A DNA stretch of 37,271 nt from Entomortierella parvispora (taxonomy: Eukaryota > Mortierellomycota > Mortierellomycetes > Mortierellales > Mortierellaceae), in contig CAUYJH010000031.1 of the NCBI GenBank assembly GCA_963573315.1, forward strand, positions 1 to 37,271, in the 5' to 3' direction. Positions 7,335 to 21,997 of the stretch are shown in pieces; positions within the stretch are counted from its first letter, which is position 1; each line of letters starts with the position of its first letter. A program made the position numbers and the translations under genes. The notes under the pieces are model-generated. The model was not told the origin of the DNA. It searched no databases and saw only the letters and a program-made list of their open reading frames with translations.

Positions 7335-10300
7335 GCAACCAACACATCCTCCCCGTCACCAAGCAGCCATGTAGCCGGCACCCCCATCTCGCGTCAAAGC
7401 CATACCGCACTCGCCTAGTATTTTCCAACCTACTGTACTTCTCAACCTTCTTCTCAACCTATATATCTACTTCTCAGCCTACTTCTCAACCTAGTGAACG
7501 TTTCATTCAATTTGGTGGGGACCTGATGACCTTTGTTTTCTTGATCAACTATTACTTCAAGAGATTCATGTTGTCATTGTTGACGAACACTGCTCGGTTC
7601 CTCTCATCAGGAATATTGAAAAGAGTTGACATTTCTTTTTTTATTTATTGTACAGTGATCGCGCGTTTACTTCTTAGTCTGTGGTCACTCAAAGGAACAA
7701 GATCGATGATGGGTCTCTGTATTAAAATCACGAAGAGAACAGAAAGATGGCATCCATTCAAAGGTACAAGGACAATACGGTCCCAGGGGCCATGGGTTCG
7801 ATCTCGAAGAGAAGAGCGGCACCGCATCACGTTGGAAGTGACCGTTCCCCGCCAAGCGATGGAGAGGAGAAGTGAGCAACAGTCAACGACAAAAAAATAG
7901 AGAACTCTTGACAAAGTACCTCACCAAAGGCCGAGATCACCCCTCATACACAAATCCAGCCTATCAAAATAGCTAAAAGTACACACCAGTATGCAGAGGA
8001 GGACATGATGAAGGACTCCTAGAGTCGATCGATCCTCACACGACATCTGGCTTGATGCGCACTCTTCTTCGCCTATGATATGGAAGGTATAGGGTAGAGT
8101 TTGGATCTCGGAAAAGGGCTTCAGAGGACTGTAATGATCAGAGAGAGACTCTAGTCGGCCTGCGTTGACAATGCTCCTCTCGTTCACGAGGATGGGGTGG
8201 GTGAGGACACGGTGCGGGGTTTGGTTCCTAAGAAGTGGCAAGACTATGTAAATGGTCAGTGGACGCTATCAAGACGCGGTTGCACCTCTATTGCAATTAA
8301 CCTAGCCAGGGGCTTCCCACCAGCCGCAGAGGTGTTTCTCAGAGTGGCCCCCCCATCTCCCCCACACCCCGCACCCGCACCCAAGCCCATCCCTCCACTC
8401 TCACCCCCTTCTGCTATTGTCCACCTGTAGGTGGGGCCCCAACCATCTTCCGTGAATGGAGGTAGCCGCGGAGGAGGAGTTTTCTGGGCCAGGATGGCGC
8501 TTACCCCCCCCCCCCCCTCTCCCTCTCCCTCTTGTCCTCTCTTTGCATCCAACGCCCTCACCCAGCCCACACCCCCTTCTGCAATTATGCACCTGTAGGT
8601 GGGGCCCCAACCATCTTCCGATAATGGAGACAGCCGCGGAGGAGGTGTTTCTGGGTCAGGATGGTGCTTAACCCCCCCCCTCTCCCTCTCCCTCTTGTCC
8701 TCTCTTCGCCACCTAAAGTCTTCATTGAAATTCACACAAGCGCCATAGACGCCTTGTCTTGGAGCGCTTAGCCCACTGCCATTACCTTGTTTGAGCTCAA
8801 AGGGGTGGACGACCTGAATGGAATGTGATCCTTGCGGAAGACTTGGTTCCTAAGAAGTGGAAAGACTGTGTAAATGGTCAGCGGACGCTACCAAGACGCG
8901 TGTAAACCCACTTTGTACAGATGTCTCTCAGAGGTCGGCCCCAGCCTCACTCACTCCCTTCGACTTTATCCACGGAGGGGGCCAGATCACTACATAACAG
9001 TGCCAGCCGAAGAAGGTTGAGGACAGCCAGCCCACCGCCACTATTCATCATTGAAACTTCACACAGGCACCAAAGGACGCCCTGCCCTGAAGCGCTGAGG
9101 CCACTGCCATTACCTTGTCTTTGTCCAGGAGCCGACGGTATGGATGGAATATGGATATGGATATGGTCCATGTGTCCAGTGCTTGGTCCTGTGCATCCAC
9201 TTGGCCCCGAAGAAATAATAGTAATAGCCGTACCATGGATGGAGGTAGCACCGATGAGATGGCTAGGATGGGAGAGGAGAAAGCTGTCCTCTTCTTGGGC
9301 TTTGGATGGCGGATGGCGCGTACTTTGACTCCCTTCGATGGATGGATGGACGGATGGATGGACGACGCGTTCTTGTTTACTTGAAGCGGGACTGCTTTTT
9401 GTGTTGACTGGTGGCAAGCCAGCCGCAGCAGAAAAGCTGGCAGGCAGGGGAGGCGTTCTTGGTGGGCGGTCACCACTGAAAGCGTGCAAAGATGCAAGGG
9501 TGCAAGGACCGAGCATGCTCCAAAGAGCCGGGGTTGCTGTGGAGTCTCTGAAAGCGAGCCTCTGAAAGCAGCGGATGTTGTTGAAAGGCCGGTGGCCTCT
9601 GGCGGAGTTGAAGGTAGCCAGTTGAGAGGCGCTACCCTCGGTCTCTTTGTAGGGAAGAGACGTTCTTGAAGGACAGCGGGCGGCAGAGGACAGAGCTTTC
9701 TTTTGGAGAGCGAAGCGCGTCACCAGAGAGGCAGATGGAGCTGGTATTTTTCAGGAACTGGGTCTCTTGAGACCTGGCTTATGCTTCTCTGGGCCCGAGA
9801 CGAGAGCTCAGCACTTGTGCTTGTTACTGACCACGCGGTTTGAAGAACGCGCGCTAGCCTGGGCTGTGCTGCAGTGCTACAAGAGACTACAGGATAGACA
9901 TGCAAGGGGGCGTTAGTGACTGAAGTACACAAACGAAGGCCTAGGAAGTAGGGCGCAAGGGATTTTTTTGTTTGGCTGGATTTCATATATTTTAGTTCAG
10001 CTCAGAGCATACCTTAAAAAAAACACGAGCCGTGCTCTTGTGTCTGAGTTGCACGCGAGTGCTGGGCTTGGTTGGACAACCCTTGGAGCCATGGCAGAGA
10101 TGGATCATGACTGAAATGGAAATGTGCATGTGAAATGTCAGTGGGAATGTAGGGTGGGTGTGGGGAGGAGGGGAGGTGGTGAGAGAGAAAAAAAAGAAAA
10201 CAAAAAATCAGCGCGCGCATTTTTGTATCTGCAGCGGAGAGGTCTGGTCCCGTGTAAACGGTCTGAACGGTCTAACCCTGTGTAAACGGTCGAACACCGT

Positions 10301-11000
10301 GTAAACAACGGTCCAGCTACATGGCCAGATAGCCCTTTTCCCTTCTTTTCCATGCACACTCGGTCCGGTGGCTTGAACGCAATTACGAAGGTGGACCTTG
10401 TCCTAGGGTCCGCAAGAGAGGTTCATTCCTACAAGTGGCACGCGTACCAACATTGTCTTTGAAGTTCTCGGAGAGGGAGGAGGCACCGTGGAGAATGGAG
10501 AATCAGATGGCACTGGCTGCATCCCACCATAGCTCGGGGGGGGGGGTTTTGTTCTCATGCCTCCGTCTACCTGTCAGATCCTGAAAACTGGAAGGAGGAA
10601 GACGTCTCCTCAGTGAAGATATCTGTCGTGTTGGATCCGATCATCGGATCCTGGACCCTGGATCCATAAAGGTTGCGGTGGAGGGTCCATCTCTCTTTTT
10701 AATGACCGATCCTTCTCGGGAAAAGAAAAAGAAGCAGACGTGCTCGGTCTTGATATGTTCTGGAGAGTGGTCAGGAGCACAAAAGGAGGCGGGCATCTCC
10801 CTTCTTCCCTGCGTGGATCTGTTGATCTAGGATCTAGGATGGCATCCAGGACGGTGGCGACAAAAGATCCTGTCCTCTCCATTGCACTCAGAGCACTCGA
10901 GTCTCTGCTGCACCCAAAGATCAGCGATGGTGATCGGTACTCTCTCCTGGATCTCTGGCGCTCCCCCCGAGGACAAAAGTCGACAAGTCTTGGGGCGACT
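7335..11000. repeat. Array unit 3 (3666 bp, majority form)
   Basis: Same tract lengths as unit 2 (C14, C9, A8, G11). No private variant seen. Confidence 0.97.
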
Positions 11001-14000
11001 GCAACCAACACATCCTCCCCGTCACCAAGCAGCCATGTAGCCGGCACCCCCATCTCGCGTCAAAGCCATACCGCACTCGCCTAGTATTTTCCAACCTACT
11101 GTACTTCTCAACCTTCTTCTCAACCTATATATCTACTTCTCAGCCTACTTCTCAACCTAGTGAACGTTTCATTCAATTTGGTGGGGACCTGATGACCTTT
11201 GTTTTCTTGATCAACTATTACTTCAAGAGATTCATGTTGTCATTGTTGACGAACACTGCTCGGTTCCTCTCATCAGGAATATTGAAAAGAGTTGACATTT
11301 CTTTTTTTATTTATTGTACAGTGATCGCGCGTTTACTTCTTAGTCTGTGGTCACTCAAAGGAACAAGATCGATGATGGGTCTCTGTATTAAAATCACGAA
11401 GAGAACAGAAAGATGGCATCCATTCAAAGGTACAAGGACAATACGGTCCCAGGGGCCATGGGTTCGATCTCGAAGAGAAGAGCGGCACCGCATCACGTTG
11501 GAAGTGACCGTTCCCCGCCAAGCGATGGAGAGGAGAAGTGAGCAACAGTCAACGACAAAAAAATAGAGAACTCTTGACAAAGTACCTCACCAAAGGCCGA
11601 GATCACCCCTCATACACAAATCCAGCCTATCAAAATAGCTAAAAGTACACACCAGTATGCAGAGGAGGACATGATGAAGGACTCCTAGAGTCGATCGATC
11701 CTCACACGACATCTGGCTTGATGCGCACTCTTCTTCGCCTATGATATGGAAGGTATAGGGTAGAGTTTGGATCTCGGAAAAGGGCTTCAGAGGACTGTAA
11801 TGATCAGAGAGAGACTCTAGTCGGCCTGCGTTGACAATGCTCCTCTCGTTCACGAGGATGGGGTGGGTGAGGACACGGTGCGGGGTTTGGTTCCTAAGAA
11901 GTGGCAAGACTATGTAAATGGTCAGTGGACGCTATCAAGACGCGGTTGCACCTCTATTGCAATTAACCTAGCCAGGGGCTTCCCACCAGCCGCAGAGGTG
12001 TTTCTCAGAGTGGCCCCCCCATCTCCCCCACACCCCGCACCCGCACCCAAGCCCATCCCTCCACTCTCACCCCCTTCTGCTATTGTCCACCTGTAGGTGG
12101 GGCCCCAACCATCTTCCGTGAATGGAGGTAGCCGCGGAGGAGGAGTTTTCTGGGCCAGGATGGCGCTTACCCCCCCCCCCCCCTCTCCCTCTCCCTCTTG
12201 TCCTCTCTTTGCATCCAACGCCCTCACCCAGCCCACACCCCCTTCTGCAATTATGCACCTGTAGGTGGGGCCCCAACCATCTTCCGATAATGGAGACAGC
12301 CGCGGAGGAGGTGTTTCTGGGTCAGGATGGTGCTTAACCCCCCCCCTCTCCCTCTCCCTCTTGTCCTCTCTTCGCCACCTAAAGTCTTCATTGAAATTCA
12401 CACAAGCGCCATAGACGCCTTGTCTTGGAGCGCTTAGCCCACTGCCATTACCTTGTTTGAGCTCAAAGGGGTGGACGACCTGAATGGAATGTGATCCTTG
12501 CGGAAGACTTGGTTCCTAAGAAGTGGAAAGACTGTGTAAATGGTCAGCGGACGCTACCAAGACGCGTGTAAACCCACTTTGTACAGATGTCTCTCAGAGG
12601 TCGGCCCCAGCCTCACTCACTCCCTTCGACTTTATCCACGGAGGGGGCCAGATCACTACATAACAGTGCCAGCCGAAGAAGGTTGAGGACAGCCAGCCCA
12701 CCGCCACTATTCATCATTGAAACTTCACACAGGCACCAAAGGACGCCCTGCCCTGAAGCGCTGAGGCCACTGCCATTACCTTGTCTTTGTCCAGGAGCCG
12801 ACGGTATGGATGGAATATGGATATGGATATGGTCCATGTGTCCAGTGCTTGGTCCTGTGCATCCACTTGGCCCCGAAGAAATAATAGTAATAGCCGTACC
12901 ATGGATGGAGGTAGCACCGATGAGATGGCTAGGATGGGAGAGGAGAAAGCTGTCCTCTTCTTGGGCTTTGGATGGCGGATGGCGCGTACTTTGACTCCCT
13001 TCGATGGATGGATGGACGGATGGATGGACGACGCGTTCTTGTTTACTTGAAGCGGGACTGCTTTTTGTGTTGACTGGTGGCAAGCCAGCCGCAGCAGAAA
13101 AGCTGGCAGGCAGGGGAGGCGTTCTTGGTGGGCGGTCACCACTGAAAGCGTGCAAAGATGCAAGGGTGCAAGGACCGAGCATGCTCCAAAGAGCCGGGGT
13201 TGCTGTGGAGTCTCTGAAAGCGAGCCTCTGAAAGCAGCGGATGTTGTTGAAAGGCCGGTGGCCTCTGGCGGAGTTGAAGGTAGCCAGTTGAGAGGCGCTA
13301 CCCTCGGTCTCTTTGTAGGGAAGAGACGTTCTTGAAGGACAGCGGGCGGCAGAGGACAGAGCTTTCTTTTGGAGAGCGAAGCGCGTCACCAGAGAGGCAG
13401 ATGGAGCTGGTATTTTTCAGGAACTGGGTCTCTTGAGACCTGGCTTATGCTTCTCTGGGCCCGAGACGAGAGCTCAGCACTTGTGCTTGTTACTGACCAC
13501 GCGGTTTGAAGAACGCGCGCTAGCCTGGGCTGTGCTGCAGTGCTACAAGAGACTACAGGATAGACATGCAAGGGGGCGTTAGTGACTGAAGTACACAAAC
13601 GAAGGCCTAGGAAGTAGGGCGCAAGGGATTTTTTTGTTTGGCTGGATTTCATATATTTTAGTTCAGCTCAGAGCATACCTTAAAAAAAACACGAGCCGTG
13701 CTCTTGTGTCTGAGTTGCACGCGAGTGCTGGGCTTGGTTGGACAACCCTTGGAGCCATGGCAGAGATGGATCATGACTGAAATGGAAATGTGCATGTGAA
13801 ATGTCAGTGGGAATGTAGGGTGGGTGTGGGGAGGAGGGGAGGTGGTGAGAGAGAAAAAAAAGAAAACAAAAAATCAGCGCGCGCATTTTTGTATCTGCAG
13901 CGGAGAGGTCTGGTCCCGTGTAAACGGTCTGAACGGTCTAACCCTGTGTAAACGGTCGAACACCGTGTAAACAACGGTCCAGCTACATGGCCAGATAGCC

Positions 14001-14666
14001 CTTTTCCCTTCTTTTCCATGCACACTCGGTCCGGTGGCTTGAACGCAATTACGAAGGTGGACCTTGTCCTAGGGTCCGCAAGAGAGGTTCATTCCTACAA
14101 GTGGCACGCGTACCAACATTGTCTTTGAAGTTCTCGGAGAGGGAGGAGGCACCGTGGAGAATGGAGAATCAGATGGCACTGGCTGCATCCCACCATAGCT
14201 CGGGGGGGGGGGTTTTGTTCTCATGCCTCCGTCTACCTGTCAGATCCTGAAAACTGGAAGGAGGAAGACGTCTCCTCAGTGAAGATATCTGTCGTGTTGG
14301 ATCCGATCATCGGATCCTGGACCCTGGATCCATAAAGGTTGCGGTGGAGGGTCCATCTCTCTTTTTAATGACCGATCCTTCTCGGGAAAAGAAAAAGAAG
14401 CAGACGTGCTCGGTCTTGATATGTTCTGGAGAGTGGTCAGGAGCACAAAAGGAGGCGGGCATCTCCCTTCTTCCCTGCGTGGATCTGTTGATCTAGGATC
14501 TAGGATGGCATCCAGGACGGTGGCGACAAAAGATCCTGTCCTCTCCATTGCACTCAGAGCACTCGAGTCTCTGCTGCACCCAAAGATCAGCGATGGTGAT
14601 CGGTACTCTCTCCTGGATCTCTGGCGCTCCCCCCGAGGACAAAAGTCGACAAGTCTTGGGGCGACT
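11001..14666. repeat. Array unit 4 (3666 bp, majority form)
   Basis: Same tract lengths as unit 2 (C14, C9, A8, G11). No private variant seen. Confidence 0.97.
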
Positions 14667-17600
14667 GCAACCAACACATCCTCCCCGTCACCAAGCAGCC
14701 ATGTAGCCGGCACCCCCATCTCGCGTCAAAGCCATACCGCACTCGCCTAGTATTTTCCAACCTACTGTACTTCTCAACCTTCTTCTCAACCTATATATCT
14801 ACTTCTCAGCCTACTTCTCAACCTAGTGAACGTTTCATTCAATTTGGTGGGGACCTGATGACCTTTGTTTTCTTGATCAACTATTACTTCAAGAGATTCA
14901 TGTTGTCATTGTTGACGAACACTGCTCGGTTCCTCTCATCAGGAATATTGAAAAGAGTTGACATTTCTTTTTTTATTTATTGTACAGTGATCGCGCGTTT
15001 ACTTCTTAGTCTGTGGTCACTCAAAGGAACAAGATCGATGATGGGTCTCTGTATTAAAATCACGAAGAGAACAGAAAGATGGCATCCATTCAAAGGTACA
15101 AGGACAATACGGTCCCAGGGGCCATGGGTTCGATCTCGAAGAGAAGAGCGGCACCGCATCACGTTGGAAGTGACCGTTCCCCGCCAAGCGATGGAGAGGA
15201 GAAGTGAGCAACAGTCAACGACAAAAAAATAGAGAACTCTTGACAAAGTACCTCACCAAAGGCCGAGATCACCCCTCATACACAAATCCAGCCTATCAAA
15301 ATAGCTAAAAGTACACACCAGTATGCAGAGGAGGACATGATGAAGGACTCCTAGAGTCGATCGATCCTCACACGACATCTGGCTTGATGCGCACTCTTCT
15401 TCGCCTATGATATGGAAGGTATAGGGTAGAGTTTGGATCTCGGAAAAGGGCTTCAGAGGACTGTAATGATCAGAGAGAGACTCTAGTCGGCCTGCGTTGA
15501 CAATGCTCCTCTCGTTCACGAGGATGGGGTGGGTGAGGACACGGTGCGGGGTTTGGTTCCTAAGAAGTGGCAAGACTATGTAAATGGTCAGTGGACGCTA
15601 TCAAGACGCGGTTGCACCTCTATTGCAATTAACCTAGCCAGGGGCTTCCCACCAGCCGCAGAGGTGTTTCTCAGAGTGGCCCCCCCATCTCCCCCACACC
15701 CCGCACCCGCACCCAAGCCCATCCCTCCACTCTCACCCCCTTCTGCTATTGTCCACCTGTAGGTGGGGCCCCAACCATCTTCCGTGAATGGAGGTAGCCG
15801 CGGAGGAGGAGTTTTCTGGGCCAGGATGGCGCTTACCCCCCCCCCCCCCTCTCCCTCTCCCTCTTGTCCTCTCTTTGCATCCAACGCCCTCACCCAGCCC
15901 ACACCCCCTTCTGCAATTATGCACCTGTAGGTGGGGCCCCAACCATCTTCCGATAATGGAGACAGCCGCGGAGGAGGTGTTTCTGGGTCAGGATGGTGCT
16001 TAACCCCCCCCCTCTCCCTCTCCCTCTTGTCCTCTCTTCGCCACCTAAAGTCTTCATTGAAATTCACACAAGCGCCATAGACGCCTTGTCTTGGAGCGCT
16101 TAGCCCACTGCCATTACCTTGTTTGAGCTCAAAGGGGTGGACGACCTGAATGGAATGTGATCCTTGCGGAAGACTTGGTTCCTAAGAAGTGGAAAGACTG
16201 TGTAAATGGTCAGCGGACGCTACCAAGACGCGTGTAAACCCACTTTGTACAGATGTCTCTCAGAGGTCGGCCCCAGCCTCACTCACTCCCTTCGACTTTA
16301 TCCACGGAGGGGGCCAGATCACTACATAACAGTGCCAGCCGAAGAAGGTTGAGGACAGCCAGCCCACCGCCACTATTCATCATTGAAACTTCACACAGGC
16401 ACCAAAGGACGCCCTGCCCTGAAGCGCTGAGGCCACTGCCATTACCTTGTCTTTGTCCAGGAGCCGACGGTATGGATGGAATATGGATATGGATATGGTC
16501 CATGTGTCCAGTGCTTGGTCCTGTGCATCCACTTGGCCCCGAAGAAATAATAGTAATAGCCGTACCATGGATGGAGGTAGCACCGATGAGATGGCTAGGA
16601 TGGGAGAGGAGAAAGCTGTCCTCTTCTTGGGCTTTGGATGGCGGATGGCGCGTACTTTGACTCCCTTCGATGGATGGATGGACGGATGGATGGACGACGC
16701 GTTCTTGTTTACTTGAAGCGGGACTGCTTTTTGTGTTGACTGGTGGCAAGCCAGCCGCAGCAGAAAAGCTGGCAGGCAGGGGAGGCGTTCTTGGTGGGCG
16801 GTCACCACTGAAAGCGTGCAAAGATGCAAGGGTGCAAGGACCGAGCATGCTCCAAAGAGCCGGGGTTGCTGTGGAGTCTCTGAAAGCGAGCCTCTGAAAG
16901 CAGCGGATGTTGTTGAAAGGCCGGTGGCCTCTGGCGGAGTTGAAGGTAGCCAGTTGAGAGGCGCTACCCTCGGTCTCTTTGTAGGGAAGAGACGTTCTTG
17001 AAGGACAGCGGGCGGCAGAGGACAGAGCTTTCTTTTGGAGAGCGAAGCGCGTCACCAGAGAGGCAGATGGAGCTGGTATTTTTCAGGAACTGGGTCTCTT
17101 GAGACCTGGCTTATGCTTCTCTGGGCCCGAGACGAGAGCTCAGCACTTGTGCTTGTTACTGACCACGCGGTTTGAAGAACGCGCGCTAGCCTGGGCTGTG
17201 CTGCAGTGCTACAAGAGACTACAGGATAGACATGCAAGGGGGCGTTAGTGACTGAAGTACACAAACGAAGGCCTAGGAAGTAGGGCGCAAGGGATTTTTT
17301 TGTTTGGCTGGATTTCATATATTTTAGTTCAGCTCAGAGCATACCTTAAAAAAAACACGAGCCGTGCTCTTGTGTCTGAGTTGCACGCGAGTGCTGGGCT
17401 TGGTTGGACAACCCTTGGAGCCATGGCAGAGATGGATCATGACTGAAATGGAAATGTGCATGTGAAATGTCAGTGGGAATGTAGGGTGGGTGTGGGGAGG
17501 AGGGGAGGTGGTGAGAGAGAAAAAAAAGAAAACAAAAAATCAGCGCGCGCATTTTTGTATCTGCAGCGGAGAGGTCTGGTCCCGTGTAAACGGTCTGAAC

Positions 17601-18332
17601 GGTCTAACCCTGTGTAAACGGTCGAACACCGTGTAAACAACGGTCCAGCTACATGGCCAGATAGCCCTTTTCCCTTCTTTTCCATGCACACTCGGTCCGG
17701 TGGCTTGAACGCAATTACGAAGGTGGACCTTGTCCTAGGGTCCGCAAGAGAGGTTCATTCCTACAAGTGGCACGCGTACCAACATTGTCTTTGAAGTTCT
17801 CGGAGAGGGAGGAGGCACCGTGGAGAATGGAGAATCAGATGGCACTGGCTGCATCCCACCATAGCTCGGGGGGGGGGGTTTTGTTCTCATGCCTCCGTCT
17901 ACCTGTCAGATCCTGAAAACTGGAAGGAGGAAGACGTCTCCTCAGTGAAGATATCTGTCGTGTTGGATCCGATCATCGGATCCTGGACCCTGGATCCATA
18001 AAGGTTGCGGTGGAGGGTCCATCTCTCTTTTTAATGACCGATCCTTCTCGGGAAAAGAAAAAGAAGCAGACGTGCTCGGTCTTGATATGTTCTGGAGAGT
18101 GGTCAGGAGCACAAAAGGAGGCGGGCATCTCCCTTCTTCCCTGCGTGGATCTGTTGATCTAGGATCTAGGATGGCATCCAGGACGGTGGCGACAAAAGAT
18201 CCTGTCCTCTCCATTGCACTCAGAGCACTCGAGTCTCTGCTGCACCCAAAGATCAGCGATGGTGATCGGTACTCTCTCCTGGATCTCTGGCGCTCCCCCC
18301 GAGGACAAAAGTCGACAAGTCTTGGGGCGACT
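14667..18332. repeat. Array unit 5 (3666 bp, majority form)
   Basis: Same tract lengths as unit 2 (C14, C9, A8, G11). No private variant seen. Confidence 0.97.
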
Positions 18333-21300
18333 GCAACCAACACATCCTCCCCGTCACCAAGCAGCCATGTAGCCGGCACCCCCATCTCGCGTCAAAGCCA
18401 TACCGCACTCGCCTAGTATTTTCCAACCTACTGTACTTCTCAACCTTCTTCTCAACCTATATATCTACTTCTCAGCCTACTTCTCAACCTAGTGAACGTT
18501 TCATTCAATTTGGTGGGGACCTGATGACCTTTGTTTTCTTGATCAACTATTACTTCAAGAGATTCATGTTGTCATTGTTGACGAACACTGCTCGGTTCCT
18601 CTCATCAGGAATATTGAAAAGAGTTGACATTTCTTTTTTTATTTATTGTACAGTGATCGCGCGTTTACTTCTTAGTCTGTGGTCACTCAAAGGAACAAGA
18701 TCGATGATGGGTCTCTGTATTAAAATCACGAAGAGAACAGAAAGATGGCATCCATTCAAAGGTACAAGGACAATACGGTCCCAGGGGCCATGGGTTCGAT
18801 CTCGAAGAGAAGAGCGGCACCGCATCACGTTGGAAGTGACCGTTCCCCGCCAAGCGATGGAGAGGAGAAGTGAGCAACAGTCAACGACAAAAAAATAGAG
18901 AACTCTTGACAAAGTACCTCACCAAAGGCCGAGATCACCCCTCATACACAAATCCAGCCTATCAAAATAGCTAAAAGTACACACCAGTATGCAGAGGAGG
19001 ACATGATGAAGGACTCCTAGAGTCGATCGATCCTCACACGACATCTGGCTTGATGCGCACTCTTCTTCGCCTATGATATGGAAGGTATAGGGTAGAGTTT
19101 GGATCTCGGAAAAGGGCTTCAGAGGACTGTAATGATCAGAGAGAGACTCTAGTCGGCCTGCGTTGACAATGCTCCTCTCGTTCACGAGGATGGGGTGGGT
19201 GAGGACACGGTGCGGGGTTTGGTTCCTAAGAAGTGGCAAGACTATGTAAATGGTCAGTGGACGCTATCAAGACGCGGTTGCACCTCTATTGCAATTAACC
19301 TAGCCAGGGGCTTCCCACCAGCCGCAGAGGTGTTTCTCAGAGTGGCCCCCCCATCTCCCCCACACCCCGCACCCGCACCCAAGCCCATCCCTCCACTCTC
19401 ACCCCCTTCTGCTATTGTCCACCTGTAGGTGGGGCCCCAACCATCTTCCGTGAATGGAGGTAGCCGCGGAGGAGGAGTTTTCTGGGCCAGGATGGCGCTT
19501 ACCCCCCCCCCCCCTCTCCCTCTCCCTCTTGTCCTCTCTTTGCATCCAACGCCCTCACCCAGCCCACACCCCCTTCTGCAATTATGCACCTGTAGGTGGG
19601 GCCCCAACCATCTTCCGATAATGGAGACAGCCGCGGAGGAGGTGTTTCTGGGTCAGGATGGTGCTTAACCCCCCCCCTCTCCCTCTCCCTCTTGTCCTCT
19701 CTTCGCCACCTAAAGTCTTCATTGAAATTCACACAAGCGCCATAGACGCCTTGTCTTGGAGCGCTTAGCCCACTGCCATTACCTTGTTTGAGCTCAAAGG
19801 GGTGGACGACCTGAATGGAATGTGATCCTTGCGGAAGACTTGGTTCCTAAGAAGTGGAAAGACTGTGTAAATGGTCAGCGGACGCTACCAAGACGCGTGT
19901 AAACCCACTTTGTACAGATGTCTCTCAGAGGTCGGCCCCAGCCTCACTCACTCCCTTCGACTTTATCCACGGAGGGGGCCAGATCACTACATAACAGTGC
20001 CAGCCGAAGAAGGTTGAGGACAGCCAGCCCACCGCCACTATTCATCATTGAAACTTCACACAGGCACCAAAGGACGCCCTGCCCTGAAGCGCTGAGGCCA
20101 CTGCCATTACCTTGTCTTTGTCCAGGAGCCGACGGTATGGATGGAATATGGATATGGATATGGTCCATGTGTCCAGTGCTTGGTCCTGTGCATCCACTTG
20201 GCCCCGAAGAAATAATAGTAATAGCCGTACCATGGATGGAGGTAGCACCGATGAGATGGCTAGGATGGGAGAGGAGAAAGCTGTCCTCTTCTTGGGCTTT
20301 GGATGGCGGATGGCGCGTACTTTGACTCCCTTCGATGGATGGATGGACGGATGGATGGACGACGCGTTCTTGTTTACTTGAAGCGGGACTGCTTTTTGTG
20401 TTGACTGGTGGCAAGCCAGCCGCAGCAGAAAAGCTGGCAGGCAGGGGAGGCGTTCTTGGTGGGCGGTCACCACTGAAAGCGTGCAAAGATGCAAGGGTGC
20501 AAGGACCGAGCATGCTCCAAAGAGCCGGGGTTGCTGTGGAGTCTCTGAAAGCGAGCCTCTGAAAGCAGCGGATGTTGTTGAAAGGCCGGTGGCCTCTGGC
20601 GGAGTTGAAGGTAGCCAGTTGAGAGGCGCTACCCTCGGTCTCTTTGTAGGGAAGAGACGTTCTTGAAGGACAGCGGGCGGCAGAGGACAGAGCTTTCTTT
20701 TGGAGAGCGAAGCGCGTCACCAGAGAGGCAGATGGAGCTGGTATTTTTCAGGAACTGGGTCTCTTGAGACCTGGCTTATGCTTCTCTGGGCCCGAGACGA
20801 GAGCTCAGCACTTGTGCTTGTTACTGACCACAGCGGTTTGAAGAACGCGCGCTAGCCTGGGCTGTGCTGCAGTGCTACAAGAGACTACAGGATAGACATG
20901 CAAGGGGGCGTTAGTGACTGAAGTACACAAACGAAGGCCTAGGAAGTAGGGCGCAAGGGATTTTTTTGTTTGGCTGGATTTCATATATTTTAGTTCAGCT
21001 CAGAGCATACCTTAAAAAAAACACGAGCCGTGCTCTTGTGTCTGAGTTGCACGCGAGTGCTGGGCTTGGTTGGACAACCCTTGGAGCCATGGCAGAGATG
21101 GATCATGACTGAAATGGAAATGTGCATGTGAAATGTCAGTGGGAATGTAGGGTGGGTGTGGGGAGGAGGGGAGGTGGTGAGAGAGAAAAAAAAGAAAACA
21201 AAAAATCAGCGCGCGCATTTTTGTATCTGCAGCGGAGAGGTCTGGTCCCGTGTAAACGGTCTGAACGGTCTAACCCTGTGTAAACGGTCGAACACCGTGT

Positions 21301-21997
21301 AAACAACGGTCCAGCTACATGGCCAGATAGCCCTTTTCCCTTCTTTTCCATGCACACTCGGTCCGGTGGCTTGAACGCAATTACGAAGGTGGACCTTGTC
21401 CTAGGGTCCGCAAGAGAGGTTCATTCCTACAAGTGGCACGCGTACCAACATTGTCTTTGAAGTTCTCGGAGAGGGAGGAGGCACCGTGGAGAATGGAGAA
21501 TCAGATGGCACTGGCTGCATCCCACCATAGCTCGGGGGGGGGGTTTTGTTCTCATGCCTCCGTCTACCTGTCAGATCCTGAAAACTGGAAGGAGGAAGAC
21601 GTCTCCTCAGTGAAGATATCTGTCGTGTTGGATCCGATCATCGGATCCTGGACCCTGGATCCATAAAGGTTGCGGTGGAGGGTCCATCTCTCTTTTTAAT
21701 GACCGATCCTTCTCGGGAAAAGAAAAAGAAGCAGACGTGCTCGGTCTTGATATGTTCTGGAGAGTGGTCAGGAGCACAAAAGGAGGCGGGCATCTCCCTT
21801 CTTCCCTGCGTGGATCTGTTGATCTAGGATCTAGGATGGCATCCAGGACGGTGGCGACAAAAGATCCTGTCCTCTCCATTGCACTCAGAGCACTCGAGTC
21901 TCTGCTGCACCCAAAGATCAGCGATGGTGATCGGTACTCTCTCCTGGATCTCTGGCGCTCCCCCCGAGGACAAAAGTCGACAAGTCTTGGGGCGACT
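18333..21997. repeat. Array unit 6 (3665 bp, most divergent copy)
   Basis: The first C tract (19502-19514) has 13 C and the G tract (21534-21543) has 10 G. A single extra A at 20832 turns CCACGCGG into CCACAGCGG. That A is the only difference outside a homopolymer found in the whole array. Net length is one base below the majority. Confidence 0.97.

Noticed and set aside
21433-21666. 77-codon plus-strand frame seen only in some units
   Set aside because: It exists only where the G tract has 10 G (units 6, 8, 9, 10) and is broken in the G11 majority. It starts with GTG and has no recognised motif.
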